NCBI GenBank assembly: GCA_937896275.1
Contig: CALBMW010000978.1
Coordinates: forward strand, 1 to 11,108
DNA: 11,108 nt
From: an uncultured Myxococcales bacterium
Lineage (GTDB): Bacteria; Myxococcota_A; Bradymonadia; UBA7976; UBA1532
Reading direction: 5' to 3'
Every line of letters begins with the position of its first letter. The stretch's first letter is position 1. Of this stretch, positions 1 through 5,033 are shown one piece after another. The position numbers and the translations under genes were made by a program. The notes below the pieces were generated by a model that did no database searches, was not told where the DNA came from, and saw nothing but the letters and a program-made list of their open reading frames with translations.

Positions 1-1110
1 GGCGGGGTCGGCGGGGATGCCGGGGTCGGCGGGGATGCCGGGGTCGGCGGGGATGCCGGGGTCGGCGGGGTCGGCGGCGCACCCGCACCCTCGCCGCCGC
101 GCTTCGAGAGCCTGGGCGCCAGCCGCGCCGAGATCACGGAGGGCGAGGCCGTCACCTTCACCGCGTGGGTGGTCGACGACGACGGCGACCTGATCGGCGG
201 TCACCTCGAGACCGCCGACGGGCGTCCCCTGGGGGCCTTCGTCCCGAGCGATCTGCCTGACCACTTTGCGTTGCCGCTGAGCTGGGACGCGCTGCACGCG
301 GTCGAGCCGATCGCCTTCGACCGCGGCGAGCGGCCGCGGCGGCGCTTTGTCGCCGTCTTCGCAGACGCGGCAGGCGGTCGCGCCACCCTCGAGGTCTCGA
401 TCGGACTCACCTGCGGGCCGGACGCGGCCTGCGACGGCGCGTGCAGCGGCCTCGACACGCCCAACCACTGCGGCGCCTGCGACGCAGCCTGTCCCGGCGA
501 GGGCGAGGTGTGCGCGTTGGGCGCCTGCGCCTGCCCCGACGGGGAGCGGCGCTGCGGCGGACGCTGTGCGCCCGCCGGCCTCGGTGGCTGTCACCCGGTG
601 TTGTCCGAGGTGTTCTACAACGCCCTCGGCGCCGACGCCGACGTGGAGTGGGTCGAGATCTACAACGGGACGGCCGACGTGGTGGACCTGGACGGCTGGA
701 CCCTGGGCGCGGGCGGCCGCACCTACACGACGACCCTCGCGCCCCTCGCCGGGCTGATGCCGCCGGGCGCCTGCTGGATCATCGGCGGGCCGACGAGCAA
801 CGAGCGCAACCACGTGCCCTCGATCGACGTCCCGCTGAACTTCGAGCCCGACCTCCAAAACGGCGGCCCCGAGGCCGACGGGGTGGCGCTCTTCGCCACC
901 GCCGCAGATGACGTCACGGCCGAGACCGTGCCCAACGACGCTGTGATCTACGGCGGCGACGCCAACGTCAGTCGGCTGCTCGACGCGACGGGGGCGGTGG
1001 GCCCGGTGATGGTGGACAACGCCCCCGAGGGCCAGACGATCGAGCGCACGCCGGCGGGCTGGCGCGTCCAGGCGACGCCCACGCCGGGCGACTGTCGCGC
1101 CCTGCGGTGA
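1..1110 (+). CDS. Secreted Cys-rich lamin-tail-domain protein, 5' end cut off by window
   Basis: The frame is open from base 1 to the TGA at 1108-1110, so the start lies outside the window; the internal GTG at 169 is not a credible start. Read from base 1 (369 residues), residues 1-26 are a Gly-rich linker with repeats of GVGGDA. Residues about 33-137 look like an Ig-like domain (EITEGEAVTFTAWVVDDDGD). Residues about 138-197 hold 12 cysteines, including NHCGACDAAC and CACPDG, as in Cys-rich stalks of myxobacterial surface proteins. Residues about 199-365 match a lamin-tail domain (LSEVFYN, EWVEIYNG, VVDLDGWTL). LTDs occur in secreted nucleases and surface proteins, but no nuclease domain is visible, so I infer an exported adhesive or structural protein, perhaps a lipoprotein whose signal is off-window. 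Codons 231-266 are copied almost exactly at 2042-2148. Domain calls are from motifs seen by eye; function is unknown. Confidence 0.85.
   Translation, partial: GGVGGDAGVGGDAGVGGDAGVGGVGGAPAPSPPRFESLGASRAEITEGEAVTFTAWVVDDDGDLIGGHLETADGRPLGAFVPSDLPDHFALPLSWDALHAVEPIAFDRGERPRRRFVAVFADAAGGRATLEVSIGLTCGPDAACDGACSGLDTPNHCGACDAACPGEGEVCALGACACPDGERRCGGRCAPAGLGGCHPVLSEVFYNALGADADVEWVEIYNGTADVVDLDGWTLGAGGRTYTTTLAPLAGLMPPGACWIIGGPTSNERNHVPSIDVPLNFEPDLQNGGPEADGVALFATAADDVTAETVPNDAVIYGGDANVSRLLDATGAVGPVMVDNAPEGQTIERTPAGWRVQATPTPGDCRALR
4..75 (+). repeat. In-frame 18-bp tandem repeat encoding GVGGDA
   Basis: Three perfect 18-bp copies lie at 4-21, 22-39 and 40-57, followed by a partial copy from 58 that drifts into GVGGVGG. 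The unit is a multiple of three and stays in frame, so copy number changes would alter only linker length. The array probably continues left of the window, so the total copy number is unknown. It likely forms a flexible linker between the N-terminal export or anchor region and the Ig-like domain. Confidence 0.9.
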
Positions 1111-1150
1111 GCCGCGGTCGGGGCCCGCGCCGGGGAGCCTCGGCCCCAAG

Positions 1151-1295
1151 AAGAAGTGCAAGAAGAAGTGCTGCAAGAAGAAGTGCCTGGCACTTCTTCA
1201 GCAGTGACGAGGCGTCCTCGAGGCGGCCAAGAAGAAGTGCCTGGCACTTCTTCCAAGAAGAAGTGCCAGGCACTTCTTCAGCAGGCGCTTCTTCA
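1151..1295. repeat. Palindromic half-site cluster A
   Basis: Two unpaired direct half-sites (GAAGTGC at 1153 and 1165) precede three perfect 23-bp palindromes: 1177-1199 and 1231-1253 have T at the centre, 1257-1279 has A. The second and third palindromes are 3 bp apart. A degenerate half-site GCGCTTC follows near 1285. Each palindrome could form an 11-bp hairpin with almost no loop, or be a two-fold-symmetric protein site. No T-run follows, so this is not a standard terminator. Confidence 0.88.
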
Positions 1296-1322
1296 GCAGT
1301 GACGAGGCGTCCTCGAGGCGGC
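1193..1322. repeat. Exact 35-bp direct repeat (1193-1227 and 1288-1322)
   Basis: Bases 1193-1227 recur without mismatch at 1288-1322, 95 bp apart. Each copy starts in the end of a half-site (CTTCTTCA) and runs into a tail that contains the small hairpin CGAGG-CGT-CCTCG. The first copy is interrupted at 1228 by a new palindrome. The second continues into the longer tail module at 1323-1373. This looks like a duplication or insertion that split one tail copy. Confidence 0.9.
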
Positions 1323-1373
1323 GACAACCAGCCTGCCGAACGCCGAGAACACCACGACAGCCGGGCAAGCGCC
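1296..1373 (+). repeat. Tail module copy 1 (related to 2421-2497)
   Basis: This 78-bp segment follows cluster A and aligns to 2421-2497 after cluster C. The first 27 bp differ at 3 positions. The rest shares blocks such as CGCCGAGAAC and GGGCAAGCGCC with scattered substitutions and a 1-bp length difference. Because both copies sit directly after a palindrome cluster in the same orientation, I infer that cluster plus tail is one composite repeat family. It has no recognisable coding content. Confidence 0.75.
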
Positions 1374-1419
1374 CTACCACCCAGGCCACTCGGCCAGCGG
1401 CCAAGCCCCCGAGGTGCGT

Positions 1420-1574
1420 CGTGATCGCGCGGTGGGGTCGCCCGTCTTGCGAGCGTCTTTGCCCGCCCTCTTGTCAGATGACCGTAGCAACCGCCCCGAC
1501 CTCCGAGAACTGCGCAGCGCGCCGATCACCACGCGGGCAATGTCGCGAGAGGGCGACCCCGCCGCGCGATCACG
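1420..1574. repeat. 155-bp inverted-repeat element (MITE-like)
   Basis: Bases 1420-1443 pair with 1551-1574 over 24 bp with a single mismatch (G1431 region against 1561). After one bulged G at 1444 the pairing continues to 1452/1543 with one G-T pair, giving arms of about 32 bp. A further 8-bp pairing joins 1459-1466 to 1533-1540. The middle (about 1467-1532) has no clear gene. The form fits a miniature inverted-repeat element or a long structured RNA. I see no convincing target-site duplication at the ends (TGCGT on the left, CGCGA on the right), so the mobile-element reading is an inference. Confidence 0.6.
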
Positions 1575-1840
1575 CGAGAACCGAGGGACGGCTTGTCCGC
1601 TCGCCGCCACCCACCCCCGGCCGCTCCAACGCCCAAAGCCTCACCCGGCACCACGCGACGATGACCGCGCTCCGCCGGGTCCAGGGCGGAGCCCTGGTCG
1701 GGGGGCGGGGGAGCTCGAGGGGGTGGGGGGCGGACAGCCCCCTGCCCCCTCGTACCGGCGAACCGAGGCGCGCGCCAGCGCACCCAAACGTTGGCGGCCC
1801 CGAACGCCCGAGACGCCCCGCTGGGCGAGTTCGCGCCGGG
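1575..1840. other. Gene-free GC-rich spacer between inverted repeat and cluster B
   Basis: I see no gene with plausible composition here. Structures in it are a 7-bp hairpin at 1681-1697 (CCAGGGC-GGA-GCCCTGG) and the G-run hairpin at 1700-1752. The remainder, including 1753-1840, shows nothing I can name. A search for remnants of other parts of the LTD gene by eye found only short chance-level matches such as GGCGGCCCCGA near 1795. Confidence 0.6.
1700..1752 (+). other. G-quadruplex motif overlapping a strong stem-loop
   Basis: Four G-runs (1700-1705, 1707-1711, 1719-1723 and 1725-1730) are separated by loops of 1, 7 and 1 bases, a textbook quadruplex pattern. The second half can instead form a 16-pair hairpin: 1716-1731 pairs with 1737-1752 around the loop GGACA, with two G-T wobbles and no bulge. 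The two folds exclude each other. No T-run follows (next bases TACCGG), so it is not a canonical intrinsic terminator, though it could stall or end transcription coming from either convergent gene. Confidence 0.65.
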
Positions 1841-2041
1841 CAGAAGTGCCGCCGGGCAGAAGTGCTGCCAAATCGAAGTGCCAAATCGAAGTGCCAAATC
1901 GAAGTGCCAAATCGAAGTGCCGAAGTGCCAAATCGAAGTGCCAGGCACTTCTTCGCGGGCACTTGGGGAAGAAGTGCCAGGCACTTCTTCGCGGGCACTT
2001 GGGGAAGAAGTGCCAGGCACTTCTTCAACCGGCACTTCTTC
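1841..2041. repeat. Palindromic half-site cluster B with nested tandem repeats
   Basis: The cluster opens with two GGGCAGAAGTGC units. It continues with 13-bp direct repeats CCAAATCGAAGTG at 1868-1880, 1881-1893, 1894-1906 and 1907-1919, an 8-bp remnant at 1920-1927 and a fifth full copy at 1928-1940. Two exact 36-bp repeats follow at 1941-1976 and 1977-2012, each carrying one inverted pair and the truncated half-site GGGCACTTGGGG. A last palindrome (2004-2026) and a lone GGCACTTCTTC (2031-2041) end directly at the copied LTD fragment. Confidence 0.9.
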
Positions 2042-2148
2042 ACGGCTGGACCCTGGGCGCGGGCGGCCGCTCCTACACGACGACCCTCGCGCCCCTCGCC
2101 GGGCTGACGCCGCCGGGCGCCTGCTGGATCATCGGCGGGCCGACGAGC
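2042..2148 (+). pseudogene. Copied fragment of the lamin-tail-domain gene
   Basis: Bases 2042-2148 match 692-798 of the upstream LTD gene at 105 of 107 positions. The two differences (721/2071 A to T, 758/2108 T to C) both change the encoded residue, Thr to Ser and Met to Thr, in the stretch running from GWTLGAGGR to GACWIIGGPTS. Similarity stops abruptly on both sides, where repeat half-sites begin (CACTTCTTC on the left, GGGCAGAAGTGCC on the right). The piece covers only about 35 codons of the domain core and has no start or stop of its own. It is either a fragment of the neighbouring gene carried into the array or a remnant of a paralogue broken up by repeats. Confidence 0.9.
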
Positions 2149-2360
2149 CGGGCAGAAGTGCCGGGCAGAGTGCCAGGCACTTCTTCGGGCAGAAGTGCCG
2201 GGCAGAAGTGCCGGGCAGAAGTGCCAGGCACTTCTTCGGGCAGAAGTGCCAGGCACTTCTTCGGGCAGAAGTGCCAGGCACTTCTTCAGGCACTTCTTCA
2301 GGCAGGCACTTCTTCAGGCACTTCTTCAGGCACCCCGAGTGCCAGGCACTTCTTCAGGCA
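2149..2360. repeat. Palindromic half-site cluster C
   Basis: The left part is built from 13-bp units GGGCAGAAGTGCC in direct order, joined to inverted half-sites to give palindromes at 2217-2235, 2242-2260 and 2267-2285 spaced exactly 25 bp apart. The right part (2286-2356) has only the inverted half-site, as repeats of GGCACTTCTTCA. A degenerate palindrome with one base lost (GAGTGCC) lies at 2169-2181. The shift from direct units, through palindromes, to inverted units makes the whole cluster roughly symmetric. Confidence 0.88.
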
Positions 2361-2420
2361 CCCCCTCGCGGCCGCATGGGCGCTCCCCGCCCCCCTCCAC
2401 CAAGGCCCAGAGCGTCCGCA

Positions 2421-2497
2421 GCGGTGGCGAGGCGTCCTCGCGGCGGCGACGAGCAGCCACCGACCGCCGAGAACTCCAAGACAGTGGGGCAAGCGCC
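2421..2497 (+). repeat. Tail module copy 2 (related to 1296-1373)
   Basis: This is a diverged second copy of the module that follows cluster A. It begins at the GCGGTGGCGAGGCGTCCTCG hairpin region and ends with GGGCAAGCGCC. It lies about 60 bp after cluster C and about 25 bp before the dipeptidase stop codon. Bases 2361-2420 between cluster C and this copy hold nothing I recognise. Confidence 0.72.
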
Positions 2498-2523
2498 AAG
2501 TCGGGCACCCCAGCCGGGGAGGC

Positions 2524-3561
2524 TCAGCCCGGTCGCAACATCTCGAAGCTCCGCAGGAAGTTCAGACCCAGCGCCTTGCGGATGCGCTCCGTCGGCCAGC
2601 CGCGATCGATCATGTGCTGCACCAGCCGCGGGTAGCTGGTGCCGTCGCGCAGATCCCGCGGTGGCGTGATGGCGCCGTCGTAATCGGTGCCCAGGGCCAC
2701 CGCGTCCTCACCGGCCACCTTGACGATGTGCTCCATGTGCTCGACGACCATCGCGCCGTCGCGTGGGCCGCCCTTCCGGGAGAGGAAGCTGGTCTGATAC
2801 ATCACGCCGACCACCCCCCCAGTGTCCGCGATCGCCCGAAGCTGGTCGTCGTCGAGGTTGCGCCAGTGCTGCTTCACCCCGCGCACGCCGGTGTGGGTGA
2901 CGATCAGCGGCAGCGATGAATCGTGGGCCTCGACCGCGTGCCAGAAGGCCTGCGGATGGATGTGGGCCAGATCGACGAAGACGCGGGCGGCGTCCAACTG
3001 CTCGACGAGGTGCCGCCCCGCCGCGCTGAGCCCACGGTCGCGCCGCAGCCACGAGAAGGGTGACGAGGTCGCGCCGTAGACGGCGTTGGTCAGGTGCACC
3101 AGCGTCACCCGCGTGAGCAGATCGTCCGGCACCGCGGCAGGGCCCAGGTCGGCCACGGCCTCGAGCGCGTTGGCGCCCTGGATCGCCGCCAACACCGCAT
3201 GAGCGCCGGCCGCGCGCACCCGCCGGTACTCGGCGGCGTCGCGCGCGAACGCGAGCGCGCCCCCACTGCGCGCCACCAGATCGCGCAGCCGCGCCAGGTT
3301 GCGCTCGAACATGACGTAGCGGCGCCGGGCGGTGCGGAACGGGTTGGTGGTGAGCGACCACATCGCCCCGCTCACCCCCCCCTCCTGCAGCCGCGGCACG
3401 TCGAGGTGTCCGAAGAACCGCCCTCCCAGGATGGCGCCGCGGTGGCGCACCAGGGGGTCGTAGCCCCACAGTCGCGGCGGGATCATCGTGTCGATGTGCA
3501 GGTCGACCAGCTCGCAGTCGCGCGCCAGCGCCCGGGCCTCGTCGCTCACGTGTGCGTCCAT
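2524..3561 (-). CDS. Membrane dipeptidase-like metalloenzyme (peptidase family M19)
   Basis: This 345-residue protein has the fold markers of M19 (renal/microsomal dipeptidase), zinc enzymes that cleave dipeptides including D-amino-acid ones. Visible are the N-terminal metal motif LHID (His22, Asp24), LVHLTNAVYG (His156 region), DLAHI (His200), VTHTG (His223), the following HWRNLDDDQLR and GTDYDG (Asp293). The bridging glutamate, normally in an IEGG-type motif, is Gln128 here (AAIQGANAL), so metal binding may differ. No signal peptide is apparent, so I infer a cytoplasmic enzyme. I chose the ATG at 3561 because AGAAGG sits 6 bases before it; a longer reading from a GTG at 3591 adds an Arg-rich tail with no ribosome site. 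It is divergent from pncB and convergent with the LTD gene. Family certain; substrate unknown. Confidence 0.88.
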   Translation of the reverse strand: MDAHVSDEARALARDCELVDLHIDTMIPPRLWGYDPLVRHRGAILGGRFFGHLDVPRLQEGGVSGAMWSLTTNPFRTARRRYVMFERNLARLRDLVARSGGALAFARDAAEYRRVRAAGAHAVLAAIQGANALEAVADLGPAAVPDDLLTRVTLVHLTNAVYGATSSPFSWLRRDRGLSAAGRHLVEQLDAARVFVDLAHIHPQAFWHAVEAHDSSLPLIVTHTGVRGVKQHWRNLDDDQLRAIADTGGVVGVMYQTSFLSRKGGPRDGAMVVEHMEHIVKVAGEDAVALGTDYDGAITPPRDLRDGTSYPRLVQHMIDRGWPTERIRKALGLNFLRSFEMLRPG

Positions 3562-3614
3562 CCGACGCCTTCTAGCAGATTGCACCCGCACGCGTGGGCT
3601 GCTATCCCCGCGAC
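3562..3614. promoter_or_regulatory. 53-bp divergent intergenic region with likely promoters
   Basis: Two divergent start codons lie only 53 bp apart, so promoters for both must overlap here or inside the genes. On the plus strand TTGCAC (3580-3585) and TATCCC (3603-3608) are 17 bp apart. Each matches only 3 of 6 consensus bases, so the call is weak. If used, transcription of pncB would begin near its ATG, making a nearly leaderless message, which would fit the lack of a ribosome site before it. Confidence 0.3.
3568..3573 (-). promoter_or_regulatory. Ribosome binding site of the dipeptidase gene
   Basis: AGAAGG on the minus strand lies 6 bases upstream of the ATG at 3561. It supports that start over the upstream in-frame GTG at 3591. 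Confidence 0.65.
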
Positions 3615-5033
3615 ATGCTCGCCGCCACGCACATCGATCTGTACCAGCTCACCTCGCTCGTCTCGCACTGGGATGCCGGCCTCGCCGACCGCTCCGTCAC
3701 GATGAGCTTCTTCTCGCGCCGGCTCCCCGTGAACGATGACGGGCAGCCGGTGCGAGGTTACCTGCTGTGGGTCGGGCTGCGCCGCTGCCTCGGGTGGCTC
3801 CGCGACGCGCGCTTCGACGACGCCCGCATCGAGTCCCTGCGAGCGCACCCCATGCTGGGCCCCGCGCTGCGGCAGCGACCCGACATGGCCAAGGCCCTGC
3901 GCGACTGGCGCTTTCGCGGGCGCATCGACGCCCCGGCCGAGGGCACGCCGCTGTGGGCGGGTCCGGCGACCTTCGAGGGCCGCCGCGTGGACGTCGACGG
4001 CGTCCGCCCCGCGGCCCAGACGCCCTACCTGGTCGTCGAGACCGATCTGCTCGGCGCGAAGCTCATCGAGACGCCCCTGCTGTCGATCATCAACCACATG
4101 ACGATGGTGGCCTCGAAGGCGGCGCAGGTGGTCGACGCGGCCGGCGACAGGGCGGTGCTCGAGTTCGGCACGCGCCGCACCCACCCCGAGGCCGCGGTGG
4201 ACGCCGCCTACGCCGCCTACATCGCGGGCTGCGCGGGCACCAGCAACGTCGAGGCCCACCACCGCTATGGCATCCCCGTGCTGGGCACGATGGATCACTT
4301 CGCCATCCAGGCCTGGGAGCGCCCCGGCGTGCCGCGCCACGTCACCGAGCGCGCCTTCTTCGCCGCCTTCCACCAAGCCTTCCCCGAGGGCTCGACCCTG
4401 CTGGTCGACACCTACGACTCCTATGGTGAGAAGACGGGCATCCGCAACGCGGTGGCGGCGACGGGCGGCAAGCTGAAGGGCATCCGCCTCGACTCCCTCA
4501 TCAGCGCCGCCCACATCCGCGCCGCCCGCCGCCTGCTCGACGAGGCCGGCGCCCCGCACGCCCAGATCGTCTGCTCGGGCGGCATGGACGAGTACACGGT
4601 GCGCGCCCTCGGCGACGCGCCGGTCGACGCCTTCGGCATCGGCGAGCGCATCGTCACGTCGCCCGACGCGCCGGTCGGCGTCGGCGCGGTCGGCAAGCTG
4701 TGCGCCCTCGACGGGCGTCCCACCATGAAGCTGGCCCGTGGCTCGGCCAAGGCCACCCTGCCCGGTCACGTGCAGGTGTTCCGCGACGCGTCGGGGGTGG
4801 ACACCGTGGCGCGGCGCGATGAGGTGCTGCCGGGCACGCCGCTGCTGAGCCGCGTCTGGGAGGACGAGGCCCCGCTGCCCCTGCCCACGCTGGCCGAGGT
4901 GCGCGCCTACGCGCGTGACGCCGTCGCCGCCCTGCCGGCCGAGGCGCGCCGACCGCGCGTGGTCGAGGTGCCGATCAGCGCCGGCCTGCTGGCCGACATC
5001 GAGGCGTTGGTGGCCGCGGACGATGATGGCTGA
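3615..5033 (+). CDS. pncB: Nicotinate phosphoribosyltransferase
   Basis: The enzyme joins nicotinate to PRPP, giving nicotinate mononucleotide (EC 6.3.4.21) in the Preiss-Handler route of NAD salvage in the cytoplasm. The 472-residue product shows the family order: DLYQLT near the N terminus, MSFFSRRLP, LLSIINH, EFGTRR (about 183-188), GTSNVEAHHRYGIPVLGTMDH with the histidine (about 228) at the position phosphorylated in studied homologues, LLVDTYD, GIRLDS, SGGMDEYTV and FGIGERIVTS. The ATG at 3615 is preferred because DLYQLT then lies at the usual distance; a GTG at 3594 would add seven residues. Neither has a clear ribosome site. It heads a four-gene operon, and its last codons overlap the next gene's start. 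A residue after GTM is Asp and Phe follows the His, a small departure from the AHS form of enterobacterial PncB. Confidence 0.93.
   Translation: MLAATHIDLYQLTSLVSHWDAGLADRSVTMSFFSRRLPVNDDGQPVRGYLLWVGLRRCLGWLRDARFDDARIESLRAHPMLGPALRQRPDMAKALRDWRFRGRIDAPAEGTPLWAGPATFEGRRVDVDGVRPAAQTPYLVVETDLLGAKLIETPLLSIINHMTMVASKAAQVVDAAGDRAVLEFGTRRTHPEAAVDAAYAAYIAGCAGTSNVEAHHRYGIPVLGTMDHFAIQAWERPGVPRHVTERAFFAAFHQAFPEGSTLLVDTYDSYGEKTGIRNAVAATGGKLKGIRLDSLISAAHIRAARRLLDEAGAPHAQIVCSGGMDEYTVRALGDAPVDAFGIGERIVTSPDAPVGVGAVGKLCALDGRPTMKLARGSAKATLPGHVQVFRDASGVDTVARRDEVLPGTPLLSRVWEDEAPLPLPTLAEVRAYARDAVAALPAEARRPRVVEVPISAGLLADIEALVAADDDG

Larger units (their letters stand above)
1111..2523. repeat. 1.4-kb non-coding repeat complex between convergent genes
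   Basis: This stretch separates the 3' ends of the LTD gene (+) and the dipeptidase gene (-). By hand count it holds about 21 copies of GAAGTGC and 15 of its complement GCACTTC. They fall in three clusters: 1151-1295, 1841-2041 and 2149-2360. Nine pairs form perfect palindromes of the type GAAGTGCC-W-GGCACTTC: three with 11-bp arms at 1177-1199, 1231-1253 and 1257-1279, two more at 1968-1990 and 2004-2026, and shorter ones at 1935-1951, 2217-2235, 2242-2260 and 2267-2285. Two others (2169-2181 and 2338-2350) keep 6-bp arms. Frames stay open across it on both strands and spell low-complexity peptides such as EVPGTSS and KKCQALL, which I treat as spurious. It resembles REP/BIME-type palindromic repeats placed between convergent genes. 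No transposase is present to prove mobility. Confidence 0.9.

Noticed and set aside
1120..1147. Terminator after the LTD gene (GGGGCC pairing with GGCCCC)
   Set aside because: The stem is only 6 bp with a 16-base loop and has no T-run, which is expected by chance at this GC content.
692..2148. Diversity-generating retroelement with 692-798 as variable and 2042-2148 as template repeat
   Set aside because: The two differing positions are T and C in the putative template on the plus strand, not adenines, and no reverse transcriptase or accessory gene is in the window. The copy also lies inside palindromic repeats rather than beside an RT gene.
1841..2360. CRISPR array
   Set aside because: Repeat units are 13-36 bp and largely abut each other without unique spacers of constant length, and no cas gene is near.
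1151..2360. Integron attC sites or an array of intrinsic terminators
   Set aside because: The palindromes lack the attC core-site layout, there is no integrase or cassette gene, and no T-runs follow the hairpins, so neither model fits.
2502..2531. Terminator of the dipeptidase gene (CGGGC/GCCCG enclosing CCCC-AGCC-GGGG)
   Set aside because: The stems are short (5 and 4 bp) with internal loops, overlap the stop codon and lack a T-run, so I do not call it.
1414..2919. A 501-codon plus-strand open frame across the repeat region and into the dipeptidase gene
   Set aside because: It is made of repeat-coded low-complexity peptides (KKCQALL, EVPGTSS), the copied LTD fragment, and the antisense of a well-supported M19 gene. 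High GC lowers stop frequency, and no family match, ribosome site or normal codon use supports it.
3546..4769. 407-codon minus-strand open frame opposite pncB
   Set aside because: It is rich in Gly/Arg/Ala/Asp/His with no family motifs and runs fully antisense to pncB, which has a continuous set of diagnostic motifs.
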